Positions 1 through 8,191 of a stretch of 64,000 nucleotides of DNA are shown here, piece by piece. Every line of letters starts with the position of its first letter. Position 1 is the first letter of the stretch. The notes beneath the pieces were generated by a model that saw only the letters and a list, made by a program, of their open reading frames with translations, made no database searches and was not told the origin of the DNA. Source of the stretch: Streptomyces cinnamoneus (lineage in GTDB: Bacteria; Actinomycetota; Actinomycetes; Streptomycetales; Streptomycetaceae). The stretch covers positions 162,200-226,199 of the forward strand of contig NZ_BMVB01000011.1 of assembly GCF_014650495.1 (NCBI RefSeq). Direction: 5' to 3'. The position numbers were made by a program, and so were the translations under genes.

Positions 1-876
1 GGCGTGCTCGGCGTACGAGAAGGTGAAGGCAGGGCCGCCGGCAACGGCGATCACCGGGGCACGATCCAGCCCCTCCGGCGTTTGAGGAGCGGCGTCCGGG
101 GCGGAGCCCCGGTTCGGGGAAGGGGCGGGGTGGGGGAGAAGCTCGCCGAAGGCGCTCCACGCCTCGCCGGGCACCGGCGGTGCCGAGCGCGCCAGCGCCA
201 GCAACCGCTCCAGGTCGCAGCCCTCCCGCACGCGGGCCGCGAACTCCGCCACCGCGTCGACCGCCTCGGCCCGCCGCTCGGCGACCGGCACCAGCCCCAG
301 GTGCCGGGACGGCGTGTGCACGGGCTCCGCCCGCCGCACCGCGCCCAGCACCTCCACGCCCGACTCCTCCAACGCCTCCCGCAGCAGCACCTCGTGGCGG
401 TCCGAGCCGACCTTGTTGAGGATCACGCCCGCGACCCGCACCTCCGGGTCCCAGGACGCGAAGCCGTGCACCAGCGCCGCCACCGACCGCGACTGCGACG
501 ACGCGTCGACGACCAGCACCACCGGCGCCCGCAGCAGCTTCGCCACGTGTGCCGTCGACGCCAGCTCGCCCTGCCCGGCCGCCCCGTCGTACAGGCCCAT
601 CACGCCCTCGACGACCGCCAGGTCGCAGCCCGCCGCCCCGTGCAGGAACAGCGGGGCGATCCGCTCCGGGCCGCACAGGAAGGCGTCCAGGTTGCGGCCC
701 GGACGGCCCGTCGCCAGTGCGTGGTAGCCCGGGTCGATGTAGTCCGGGCCCACCTTGTGCGGGGACACGGCCAGGCCCGCGTCCGCGAACGCCCGCATCA
801 GGCCCGTGGCCACGGTGGTCTTGCCGCTGCCGGACGCCGGAGCGGCGATGACGAGGCGGGGGAGGTGCGTACTCAC
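1..876 (-). CDS. cobB: Cobyrinic acid a,c-diamide synthase, 3' end cut by window
   Basis: This is a glutamine-dependent amidotransferase that amidates the a and c side chains of cobyrinic acid in cobalamin synthesis. It starts at GTG 874-876, which overlaps the cobO stop as GTGA. The N-terminus carries a P-loop, APASGSGKTTVATG, followed by KVGPDYIDPGYH, typical of the CobB/CbiA dethiobiotin-synthetase-like ATPase domain. Only about 292 codons are present; the reading frame is open to position 1, so the C-terminal glutamine amidotransferase domain lies outside the window. It is the fifth gene of the riboswitch-controlled operon. The family call is firm. Which nomenclature (cobB or cbiA) is used is a matter of convention. 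Confidence 0.93.
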   Translation of the reverse strand, partial: MSTHLPRLVIAAPASGSGKTTVATGLMRAFADAGLAVSPHKVGPDYIDPGYHALATGRPGRNLDAFLCGPERIAPLFLHGAAGCDLAVVEGVMGLYDGAAGQGELASTAHVAKLLRAPVVLVVDASSQSRSVAALVHGFASWDPEVRVAGVILNKVGSDRHEVLLREALEESGVEVLGAVRRAEPVHTPSRHLGLVPVAERRAEAVDAVAEFAARVREGCDLERLLALARSAPPVPGEAWSAFGELLPHPAPSPNRGSAPDAAPQTPEGLDRAPVIAVAGGPAFTFSYAEHA

Positions 877-1472
877 CACTCGATGCCCCGCTGGCCCTTC
901 TGGCCGGTGTCCATGGGGTGCTTGACCTTGGACATGTCCGTCACCAGGTCGGCGAACTCCACCAGCTTCTCCGGGGCGTTGCGGCCGGTGATGACGACGT
1001 GCTGGGTGCCCGGACGGTCCCTCAGCACCTCGATCACCTCGTCCGTGTCGATCCAGCCCCAGTGCATCGGGTACGCGAACTCGTCCAGCACGTACAGCTT
1101 GTACCGCTCAGCCGCCAGATCGCGCTTGACCTGCTCCCAGCCCTCGCGGGCCTTCTCCTCGTTGCTCAGGTCGGAGTCGCGCTGGATCCAGGACCAGCCC
1201 TCGCCCATCTTGTGCCAGTCGACGGTCCCGCCCTCGCCGGACGCGCCGAGCACGCGCAGCGCGTTCTCCTCGCCGACCTTCCACTTGGCCGACTTCACGA
1301 ACTGGAACACCCCGATCGGCCAGCCCTGGTTCCAGGCCCGCAGCGCCAGGCCGAAGGCGGCGGTCGACTTGCCCTTGCCGATGCCGGTGTGCACGAAGAC
1401 CAGCGGCCGGTTGCGGCGCTGGCGCGTGGTGAGCCCGTCCTCCGGTACGACGGTCGGCTGTCCCTTGGGCAT
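873..1472 (-). CDS. cobO: Cob(I)alamin (corrinoid) adenosyltransferase
   Basis: This 199-aa enzyme transfers the adenosyl group of ATP to the cobalt of reduced corrinoids. The P-loop VHTGIGKGKSTAAFG near residue 30 is the CobO/BtuR signature, and VLDEFAYPMHWGW and VVITGRNAP follow, as in the family. The ATG overlaps the chelatase stop as TAATG, and its own stop overlaps the cobB GTG, so the three genes are probably translationally coupled. Length matches the CobO family (about 200 aa). Confidence 0.95.
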   Translation of the reverse strand: MPKGQPTVVPEDGLTTRQRRNRPLVFVHTGIGKGKSTAAFGLALRAWNQGWPIGVFQFVKSAKWKVGEENALRVLGASGEGGTVDWHKMGEGWSWIQRDSDLSNEEKAREGWEQVKRDLAAERYKLYVLDEFAYPMHWGWIDTDEVIEVLRDRPGTQHVVITGRNAPEKLVEFADLVTDMSKVKHPMDTGQKGQRGIEW

Positions 1473-3547
1473 TACGCGGCCCTCCTGGTGTTCGTGTTCC
1501 GTACGGTACGCACGTCGCGCACCAGCGCGGAGACGTTGTCCGCGCGCAGTTCGTCGAGTGTCACCACGGGCCCGCCCAGCGCCCGGCCCAGCTCGCCCGC
1601 CAGGCCCAGCCGCACCGGCCCCGCCTCGCAGTCCACGACGACCGACGCCGTGCCCTCGCCGGCCAGCAGCCGCGCCGCCCGCGAGGCCCGATCCAGCGGC
1701 TCGGGGCCGCCGGTGGCCCGCCCGTCCGTCACCACGACCAGCAGCGGGCGGCGCGACGGATCGCGCAGGCGCTCCACCCGCAGCACCTCGTGCGCCTGCA
1801 GCAGCCCCGCGGCCAGCGGCGTCCGACCACCGGTCGGCAGCTTCTCCAGCCGCGCCGCGCCCGCCTCCACCGACGACGTCGGCGGCAGCGCCACCTCCGC
1901 GCCCGCGCCGCGGAAGGTGATCATGCCGATCTTGTCGCGCCGCTGGTAGGCGTCCATGAGCAGCGACAGCACCGCGCCCTTGACGGCACTCATCCGCTTG
2001 CGCGCCGCCATGGAGCCGGAGGCGTCGACCACGAACAGCACCAGATTGCCCTCGCGGCCCTCGCGCACCGCCTCCCGCAGGTCGTCGCGCCGGACCACCA
2101 GCCCGGGACCGCTGCGGCCCCGGGCCCGCTGATGCGGGGCGGCGGCCTGCACGGTCGCGGCCAGGTGCAGCGTGGAGAGGGCGCCCCCGCGCGGGCGGCG
2201 CGCCCCCGTCGTGCGCCCGTGCGCGGTGAGGGCGCGCGAGCGGCGGCCGTCGGCCCCTTCGCCCAGCCCGGGCACGTCGAACCTGCGGGTCCGGAACGGG
2301 TCGGCCGCGGCCACGGCGGGCGCCTCGGGGGCCTCACCGCCGGGGCCGGACGCCGGGGCTTCCTGCGGGGCGGGTGAGTCGGAGCCCTCCCGCTGTTGCG
2401 GTACGTCGGGGGTGCCGTCGGGGCCCGGACCGTCCTGCGGCGGCTGCTGCCCCCCGCCGTCGGGGCCGTCGGGGCCCTCGCCGTCCGGGTCCGGACCCTC
2501 GGGCTCCGGGTCCGGCTCGGGCTCCGGCTCGTCGTCCTCGAACTGATTGAGGATCTCGTCGAGCCTGTCCTCGTCCAGACCGGGTGCGTCGAACGGATTG
2601 CGCCGGCGCCGGTGCGGCAGCGACAGCAACGCCGCCTGCCGGACGTCCGCCGTCGTCACGTCCGTACGCCCCGCCCACGCGGCGAGCGCGCTCGCGGTGC
2701 GCGCGGTCACGATGTCCGCACGCATGCCGTCCACCTCGAACCCGGCGCACACGGCGGCGATGCGGCGCAGCGCGCCGTCCCCGAGCCGTACGTCCGGCAG
2801 CAGCGCGCGGGCGGCGGCGATGCGCTCGCGCAGCGCGTCCTCCTCCGCGGCCCACTTGGCGGCGAAGGCGGCCGGGTCCTCGTCGTAGGCCAGGCGCCGG
2901 CGCACGACCTCGACGCGCTCGTCGGTCTCGCGGGAGGCGGCGACCTCCACGGTGAGGCCGAAGCGGTCGAGGAGCTGCGGGCGCAGCTCGCCCTCCTCGG
3001 GGTTCATGGTGCCGACGAGGAGGAAGCGGGACGCGTGACGGACGGAGACGCCTTCGCGCTCGACGTGGGCGGCTCCGGTCGCCGCCGCGTCGAGGAGCGC
3101 GTCGACCAGGTGGTCGCCCAAGAGGTTGACCTCGTCGACGTACAGCACGCCCCGGTGCGCCGCGGCCAACAGGCCCGGCTCGAACGCCTTGACGCCCTCG
3201 GCCAGCGCCCGCTCGATGTCGAGCGCGCCGACGAGCCGGTCCTCCGAGGCCCCGACGGGCAGTTCGACCATACGGGCGGGCCGGGCGGCGCTCGGCCCGC
3301 CCTCGTGCGGGCCGTCGGGGCACGAGGGGTCCGGGGCCGCGGGGTCGCAGGAGAAGCGGCAGCCGGTGACGGTGTTGACCACCGGCAGCAGCGTGGCCAG
3401 GGCCCGGACGGTCGTCGTCTTCGCGGTGCCCTTCTCACCCCGTACGAGCACTCCGCCGATGGAGGGCGAGATGGCGTTGAGCAGCAGGCCCAGCCGCATG
3501 TCGTCCATGCCGACGATCGCGGTGAACGGATAGGTGGCCGAGGCCAT
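1472..3547 (-). CDS. Putative cobaltochelatase (ChlI/ChlD-type fusion)
   Basis: This 691-aa protein joins an AAA+ ChlI-like domain to a ChlD-like von Willebrand A domain. Walker A VRGEKGTAKTTTVRAL lies near residue 36 and a Walker B-like VLYVDEVNLL near 135. A Pro/Glu/Asp/Gly-rich linker (about residues 325-420) leads to a MIDAS motif, VVDASGSM, near residue 505. Such fusions act as ATP-driven motor subunits of magnesium or cobalt chelatases. Its position between cobQ and cobO makes cobalt insertion the likely role; the large CobN-type subunit is not in this window. ATG 3545-3547 starts the frame, 127 bp after cobQ ends. Confidence 0.9.
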   Translation of the reverse strand: MASATYPFTAIVGMDDMRLGLLLNAISPSIGGVLVRGEKGTAKTTTVRALATLLPVVNTVTGCRFSCDPAAPDPSCPDGPHEGGPSAARPARMVELPVGASEDRLVGALDIERALAEGVKAFEPGLLAAAHRGVLYVDEVNLLGDHLVDALLDAAATGAAHVEREGVSVRHASRFLLVGTMNPEEGELRPQLLDRFGLTVEVAASRETDERVEVVRRRLAYDEDPAAFAAKWAAEEDALRERIAAARALLPDVRLGDGALRRIAAVCAGFEVDGMRADIVTARTASALAAWAGRTDVTTADVRQAALLSLPHRRRRNPFDAPGLDEDRLDEILNQFEDDEPEPEPDPEPEGPDPDGEGPDGPDGGGQQPPQDGPGPDGTPDVPQQREGSDSPAPQEAPASGPGGEAPEAPAVAAADPFRTRRFDVPGLGEGADGRRSRALTAHGRTTGARRPRGGALSTLHLAATVQAAAPHQRARGRSGPGLVVRRDDLREAVREGREGNLVLFVVDASGSMAARKRMSAVKGAVLSLLMDAYQRRDKIGMITFRGAGAEVALPPTSSVEAGAARLEKLPTGGRTPLAAGLLQAHEVLRVERLRDPSRRPLLVVVTDGRATGGPEPLDRASRAARLLAGEGTASVVVDCEAGPVRLGLAGELGRALGGPVVTLDELRADNVSALVRDVRTVRNTNTRRAA

Positions 3548-3596
3548 CAGGTGTTACCCCCTTCGTGGGAACGTGGGTTGTGGGCAGTCGTTCCGC

Positions 3597-3660
3597 AGGG
3601 CTGGGGGGACCCCCGACGGTAGCTGGGGGAGGGTGGGCACAACTCCCACCCACCGGCCCG
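3597..3660. repeat. Palindromic dispersed element between cobQ and chelatase gene
   Basis: This gap holds two nested inverted repeats: CCCCC facing GGGGG around GACGGTAGCT (about 3610-3627), and GGGTGGG (3631-3637) facing CCCACCC (3645-3651). The part reading AGCTGGGGGAGG recurs at 61199-61222 in an unrelated context, so this looks like a dispersed palindromic unit rather than a gene-specific terminator. It could still affect expression within the cobalamin operon. Confidence 0.55.
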
Positions 3661-3674
3661 CACCTGCAGGACGA

Positions 3675-5216
3675 TCACGGTGCCCCCGGCGGTATGAACG
3701 GGACACCCACCGGCACCCCGTCCTCGATAAGCCGCAGCAACGCATCCGTGTCCGCGTGCTCCTCGATCAGATCCCCCAGCCGGTCCAGCTGTTCCTCCCG
3801 CAGCCCCGCGAACGACGTGTCCGGCGCCGGGACGAACGCCCGCCCGGCCGCCTTCGCCACCCGCCGCAGGAACGCGCGCCGGAAGCCGTCGCTCTCCAGC
3901 GAGCCGTGCCAGTGCGTGCCCCAGACGGCACCGACCCGGCAGCCGTCCAGGAACGGCTCGTCGCCGCCCAGGACTTCGGCGACGCCGTGGTGGATCTCGT
4001 AGCCCTCCACCCGCTCGCCCAGGGCCTCGCCCACCGGCCGGGCCAGGGTCTTCTCGACCGCGAACCGCACCCGCACCGGCAGCAGCCCCAGGCCCTCGAC
4101 CGCACCGGCCCGGGACTCCACCTCGTCCTCGATCCGCTCGCCCAGCACCTGGAAGCCGCCGCAGATGCCCAGCACCGGGCGGCCCTCGGCGGCGCGGCGG
4201 GCCAGGGCGTCCGCGAGCCCGCGCTCACGCAGCCACGCCAGGGCCTTCACCGTGCCGCGCGTACCCGGCACGACCACGAGGTCCGCGTCGGCGAGCTCCT
4301 CGGGCCGGTCCACGAAGCGCACCACGACGCCCGGTTCGGCCGCCAGGGCGTCCACGTCCGTGAAGTTGGACATCAGCGGCACCGCGCACACCGCCACCCG
4401 CAGCACGTCCGCGCCGTGCGGCGGCGCCACCACCGACTCCCGTACGGCGCCGCGCAGCGAGACGCGCAGGCCGTCCTCCTCGTCGATGCCCAGGCCGTGG
4501 GCGAACGGCAGCACGCCGAACGTCCGCCGCCCCGTCAGGTCGCGCAGCATGTCCAGGCCGGGCTCCAGCAGGGTCACGTCGCCGCGGAACTTGTTGACGA
4601 TGTAGCCCGCTATCAGCTCCTGGTCCTCGGGCGAGAGCAGCGCCGTCGTGCCGAAGAAGGAGGCGAAGACGCCGCCCCGGTCGATGTCGCCGACCACGAC
4701 GACGGGCAGCCGGCCCGCGCGGGCTATGCCCATGTTGACGATGTCGCTGCGCCGCAGGTTGATCTCCGCCGGGCTGCCGGCGCCCTCGCAGATGACCGCG
4801 TCGTGCGTACGCCGCAGCTCCTCCAGGCACTCCGTCACCGTGCCGAACAGCTGCTCCTGGCGCCCCGCGTGGTAGCCGCGCGCGCTCAGTTCGCCCACCG
4901 GCTTGCCCATGAGGACGACCTGGCTGCTGCGGTCGCCGCCGGGCTTGAGCAGTACGGGGTTCATGAGCGCGCTCGGCTCGACGCGGGCGGCCGCGGCCTG
5001 CATGGCCTGCGCGCGTCCTATCTCGGCGCCCTCGCGGGTGACGTACGAGTTGAGCGACATGTTCTGTGCCTTGAAGGGCGCGACCTTGACGCCCTTGCGC
5101 ACCAGCCAGCGGCAGATGCCGGCCGTGACGACGCTCTTGCCCGCGTCCGAGGTGGTCCCCGCCACCAGCAGGCCCCCGCCCAGCGGGCCGCCGGGCCCGC
5201 TCCTGTCGGCTGTCAC
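3675..5216 (-). CDS. cobQ: Cobyric acid synthase
   Basis: This 513-aa glutamine-dependent enzyme amidates side chains b, d, e and g of adenosylcobyrinic acid diamide to give cobyric acid. The N-terminal ATPase motif is VAGTTSDAGKSVVTAG, followed by KAQNMSLNSYVT. The C-terminal glutaminase domain has the nucleophile region GICGGFQVLG and a WGTHWHGSLE histidine block. The frame stays open upstream into cbiB. The GTG at 5214-5216 is chosen because it begins the conserved domain and overlaps the cbiB stop as GTGA. Confidence 0.95.
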   Translation of the reverse strand: MTADRSGPGGPLGGGLLVAGTTSDAGKSVVTAGICRWLVRKGVKVAPFKAQNMSLNSYVTREGAEIGRAQAMQAAAARVEPSALMNPVLLKPGGDRSSQVVLMGKPVGELSARGYHAGRQEQLFGTVTECLEELRRTHDAVICEGAGSPAEINLRRSDIVNMGIARAGRLPVVVVGDIDRGGVFASFFGTTALLSPEDQELIAGYIVNKFRGDVTLLEPGLDMLRDLTGRRTFGVLPFAHGLGIDEEDGLRVSLRGAVRESVVAPPHGADVLRVAVCAVPLMSNFTDVDALAAEPGVVVRFVDRPEELADADLVVVPGTRGTVKALAWLRERGLADALARRAAEGRPVLGICGGFQVLGERIEDEVESRAGAVEGLGLLPVRVRFAVEKTLARPVGEALGERVEGYEIHHGVAEVLGGDEPFLDGCRVGAVWGTHWHGSLESDGFRRAFLRRVAKAAGRAFVPAPDTSFAGLREEQLDRLGDLIEEHADTDALLRLIEDGVPVGVPFIPPGAP

Positions 5217-6202
5217 CGGTTCCCCCTCCGTGCGGACGTGCGTGCGGACGTGCGTGCGGACTTCGTGATGCTCGCCAGGGAGAGCCTGCCCACCACCGCG
5301 GCTCCCAGGGCGAGGGCGGACACCCTGCGCGAGAGCCGCACCGCGCGTTCGATGTCGGCCGTGCGCACCGGGCACAGCCCGGCTCCCAGGACGGGGCGGT
5401 GCTCGACGCGGCCGGCGTAGGCGAGGGTGCCGCCCAGCCGCACTCCGAGGGCGCCGGCGAACGCGGCCTCGACCGGCCCGGCGTTGGGGCTGGGGTGGCG
5501 GGAGGCGTCGCGCCGGGCCACGCGCCAGGCGCGGCGCGGGTCGGGGCCGGCGAGGACGGCGAGGGCGGCGGTGAGCCGGGCGCCGGGCCAGCCGACGACG
5601 TCGTCGAGCCGGGCGGAGGCCCAGCCGAACCGCCGGTGGCGGGGCGACTTGTGACCCACCATGGCGTCGAGGGTGTTGACGGCGCGGAAGCCCACCAGGC
5701 CGGGTACGCCGGCCAGGGCTCCCCATACGAGGGCGCCCACGACGGCGTCGGAGGTGTTCTCGGCGACGGATTCGACGACCGCCCGCGCGATCTGCTGCGC
5801 GTCCAGCGCCTGCGGGTCGCGGCCGCACAGGTGCGGCAGCCGCTCCCGGGCGACGTCCAGGTCGCCCGCGGCGAGCGCACCGCCGATGGCGCGCGCCTCG
5901 CGGCCCAGGGACGTGCCGCCCAGCACGGCCCAGGTGGCGGCGGCGGTCAGGGCGATGTCCGCGGGCCGGGAGCGGCGGGCGGTACGGGCGAGGAGCGCGG
6001 CGCCGGCCACGGCACTCCCGGCGCACAGCAGGGCGTGCGCGGTGCCGTAGCCGCGGTGGTCGCGCCACAGGCGCTGTTCGACGGCGTGCGCGGCGCGGCC
6101 GAAGGCGGCCACGGGGTGGCCCCGGCGGGGGTCGCCCAGGACGAGGTCGCAGGCGAAGCCGAGCGCCGCACCGCACGCGAAACCGATGTGATCGGCACGC
6201 AT
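5213..6202 (-). CDS. cobD: Adenosylcobinamide-phosphate synthase (CbiB/CobD)
   Basis: This 329-aa membrane protein links cobyric acid to aminopropanol or its phosphate to form adenosylcobinamide (phosphate). Family features are an N-terminal DLVLGDPRRGHPVAAFGR, a central VVESVAENTSDAVVGAL block and VNTLDAMVGHKSPRH. It is the first gene after the cobalamin riboswitch and overlaps cobQ by 4 bp. The extreme C-terminus, SARTSARTSARR, is encoded by a short tandem DNA repeat and is probably not part of the conserved fold. Confidence 0.94.
   Translation of the reverse strand: MRADHIGFACGAALGFACDLVLGDPRRGHPVAAFGRAAHAVEQRLWRDHRGYGTAHALLCAGSAVAGAALLARTARRSRPADIALTAAATWAVLGGTSLGREARAIGGALAAGDLDVARERLPHLCGRDPQALDAQQIARAVVESVAENTSDAVVGALVWGALAGVPGLVGFRAVNTLDAMVGHKSPRHRRFGWASARLDDVVGWPGARLTAALAVLAGPDPRRAWRVARRDASRHPSPNAGPVEAAFAGALGVRLGGTLAYAGRVEHRPVLGAGLCPVRTADIERAVRLSRRVSALALGAAVVGRLSLASITKSARTSARTSARRGNR
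5231..5261. repeat. 12-bp tandem repeat in the 3' end of cobD/cbiB
   Basis: TGCGGACGTGCG occurs twice in full (5231-5242, 5243-5254) and then as a partial TGCGGAC. It encodes the repeated tetrapeptide SART in the C-terminus of the CbiB protein, just upstream of the cobQ start. Confidence 0.8.
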
Positions 6203-6289
6203 CGGGTCAGACCGCCGTCACGCCTCGGCGGTGGCAGGAGGGGACTTCGGGCGGTGTGCGGCCGGGCATGGGATGTGTCCTCACTCAGG

Positions 6290-6480
6290 GTCCGCGCCCT
6301 GGCTCGACGTGACCGGCGACCAGAGTCTCCTGGCTCCCGGATCGGCGTCGCCCCCGGCCTTCCGGCCCGCGTCGGCGGACCGTGGCCCTCGGTGGGGGGA
6401 CACTCCCCGGTGACAGTGGCGGGACCGCGCCGGACTCGCACCGGCTTCCTCTGCTGTCGCCGTTTGGCTCCGGAAGTCCA
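6290..6480 (-). promoter_or_regulatory. Cobalamin (B12) riboswitch
   Basis: Read on the minus strand, the gap before cbiB contains GAAGCCGGTGCGAGTCCGG (about 6431-6449), then GCGGTCCCGCCACTGT, a CACCGGGGAG element and the B12-box-like GCCAGGAGACTCTGG (about 6320-6334), in the order expected for the cobalamin riboswitch. A further hairpin (CCGCCG/CGGCGG, about 6211-6230) lies just before the cbiB ATG and could be part of the expression platform. Known riboswitches of this class shut off B12 synthesis or uptake genes when adenosylcobalamin is abundant. Boundaries are approximate. Confidence 0.92.
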
Positions 6481-6538
6481 CCACGGCCCGGGAAGGGCAG
6501 TCAACTCACGGTTGACCTGCGGCCTTCCCGGGCCGTGG
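6481..6538 (-). terminator. Long hairpin terminator after the PiT operon
   Basis: CCACGGCCCGGGAAGG (6481-6496) pairs perfectly with CCTTCCCGGGCCGTGG (6523-6538). The loop contains a further 6-bp inverted repeat, GTCAAC/GTTGAC. It lies just downstream of the small membrane gene and just upstream of the riboswitch, so it probably separates the two minus-strand units. There is no T-run, as is usual in Streptomyces. Confidence 0.75.
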
Positions 6539-6565
6539 GGGAGGTATGCGGGACGGGCGAGGGCC

Positions 6566-6808
6566 TCAGGAGACGATGAGGTAGATGCCGTATCCGACGG
6601 CCGCCGCGCACAGCGCGAAGCAGGCGTACGCGCCGGTGCGCATCATCGCGCCCGGGGCGACGGGCGCGGCGACGGTGCCGTCCGGCTGCTCCTGGGGCTT
6701 GCGGGACGAGGTGCCCACGATGCCGAGGGTGAAGACGCCGACGAGCGTGACGGTCACGACGAGGCTGACGCCGAAGACCTGGCCGAGGGCTTCCCAGTTG
6801 ATCTGCAT
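6566..6808 (-). CDS. Small two-helix membrane protein of the PiT operon
   Basis: This 80-aa protein has two hydrophobic segments: VFGVSLVVTVTLVGVFTLGIV (about residues 11-31) and ACFALCAAAVGYGIYLIV at the C-terminus. They are joined by a polar Pro-rich linker. It starts 19 bp after the PiT stop with a purine-rich AAGGAACC upstream, so it is almost certainly co-transcribed with the phosphate transporter. No enzymatic motif is visible. An accessory role with PiT is inferred from position only. Confidence 0.8.
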   Translation of the reverse strand: MQINWEALGQVFGVSLVVTVTLVGVFTLGIVGTSSRKPQEQPDGTVAAPVAPGAMMRTGAYACFALCAAAVGYGIYLIVS

Positions 6809-6827
6809 GAGCGGGTTCCTTGGTTCC

Positions 6828-8078
6828 TTAGCTCGTCGCCGCGGCGGCGGGGGCGGCGGAGGAGGCGGTCGCCGGGGCGGCCAGGGGGCCGGCCGGCGGC
6901 GGGGCCACGGCCTGCAGGGCGGCGGTGATCACACCGGCCGGCTCGACGGGAGCGGCGTCCACGCCCTGCGGCTGGTTGAGGTCGTTGACGTTGTCGTGCG
7001 TGACCGGCTTGCGGCGGGAGGCCAGCCAGATAGCGCCGGAGACGGCCAGGCCGAGGACGGCCACCGCGGCCACGCCCCAGTCGCCCTGGTCGGCGAGGAG
7101 GGCCGCGCCACCGGCGACCAGGCCCGCGGCGGGCAGGGTCAGGCCCCAGGCCGCGACCATGCGGCCGGCGGTCGACCAGCGCACCACGCCGCCCTTGCGG
7201 CCGAGGCCGGCGCCCATGATCGAGCCCGAGCAGACCTGGGTGGTGGAGAGCGCGAAGCCGATGTGCGAGGAGGCGAGGATGACCGTCGCCGCGCCGGTCT
7301 GGGCGGCGAAGCCCTGCGCCGGCTTGATGTCGGTGAGGCCCTTGCCGAGCGTCTGGATGATGCGCCAGCCGCCCAGGTACGTACCGAGCGCGATGGCCAG
7401 GCCCGCGGAGACGATGACCCACATCGGCGGGTCGGAGTGCGGGGCGACGACGCCGCCGGTGACCAGGGCGAGGGTGATCACGCCCATCGTCTTCTGGGCG
7501 TCGTTGGTGCCGTGGGCGAGGGAGACCAGGGCCGCCGAGGCGATCTGGCCGGCGCGGTAGCCCTTGGCGGTCTCCTGCTCGTCGCGGCCCCGGGCCAGGC
7601 GGTAGGTGAGCCGGGTCGCGCACCAGGCGGCGAGGCCGGCCACCAGCGGCGCGGCGACCGCCGGGATGAGGACCTTCATGACGACCTTGTCGGCGTTGAC
7701 CGCGTCGAAGCCGACGGCGACGACGGTCGCACCGATCAGACCACCGAAGAGGGCGTGGGAGGAGCTGGAGGGAAGTCCGGCCAGCCACGTGAGCAGGTTC
7801 CAGACGATGGCGCCGACCAGTCCGGCGAAGATCACCTCTGGTCTGACGCCGGCGGTCTCGTCGATGATCCCGCCGGAGATCGTCTTGGCGACCTCGACGG
7901 ACAGGAAGGCGCCCACGAGGTTGAGCACGGCCGACATGGCCACCGCGACCTTGGGCTTGAGCGCCCCGGTGGAGATGGTGGTGGCCATGGCGTTGGCCGT
8001 GTCGTGGAAGCCGTTCGTAAAGTCGAACACCAAGGCCGTGACGATCACGATCCCGATGAGAAGCGTGATGTTTTCCAT
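6828..8078 (-). CDS. pit: Inorganic phosphate transporter, PiT family
   Basis: This 416-aa multi-pass permease imports phosphate, typically as a metal-phosphate complex driven by protons. Both halves carry the PiT signature: DFTNGFHDTANAMAT near residue 20 and AHGTNDAQKTMG near residue 190. The cytosolic linker and Ala/Pro-rich tail are variable. The first gene of a two-gene unit, it is preceded by two GTTCACC repeats 11 bp apart, suggesting phosphate control by PhoP. Confidence 0.94.
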   Translation of the reverse strand: MENITLLIGIVIVTALVFDFTNGFHDTANAMATTISTGALKPKVAVAMSAVLNLVGAFLSVEVAKTISGGIIDETAGVRPEVIFAGLVGAIVWNLLTWLAGLPSSSSHALFGGLIGATVVAVGFDAVNADKVVMKVLIPAVAAPLVAGLAAWCATRLTYRLARGRDEQETAKGYRAGQIASAALVSLAHGTNDAQKTMGVITLALVTGGVVAPHSDPPMWVIVSAGLAIALGTYLGGWRIIQTLGKGLTDIKPAQGFAAQTGAATVILASSHIGFALSTTQVCSGSIMGAGLGRKGGVVRWSTAGRMVAAWGLTLPAAGLVAGGAALLADQGDWGVAAVAVLGLAVSGAIWLASRRKPVTHDNVNDLNQPQGVDAAPVEPAGVITAALQAVAPPPAGPLAAPATASSAAPAAAATS

Positions 8079-8127
8079 TCACCCAGGCAATCAGCTCGAT
8101 GGTCAGTACAGCGGCGACCGTAAGGAG

Positions 8128-8149
8128 CCCGGGTGAACGGAAGGTGAAC
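8128..8149 (-). promoter_or_regulatory. PHO box (PhoP direct-repeat site) upstream of pit
   Basis: On the minus strand the sequence reads GTTCACC-TTCC-GTTCACC-CGGG: two 11-bp units, with GTTCACC complementary to 8143-8149 and 8132-8138. This matches the 11-nt direct-repeat units to which Streptomyces PhoP is known to bind. It lies 54-71 bp upstream of the pit ATG and also upstream of the divergent aldolase gene. Confidence 0.75.
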
Positions 8150-8191
8150 TGGGACGGGACGACCGATGACGCCAACCGGAGGCGGGGACCG

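Noticed and set aside
4..1920. Long plus-strand open frame opposite the cobalamin genes
   Set aside because: It is a high-GC shadow frame rich in Arg, Pro and Ala without motifs; the minus strand carries cobB, cobO and the chelatase with clear motifs.
3675..6176. 833-aa frame spanning cobQ and beyond
   Set aside because: It reads through the cbiB region in the wrong frame. CobQ motifs begin only after GTG 5214-5216.
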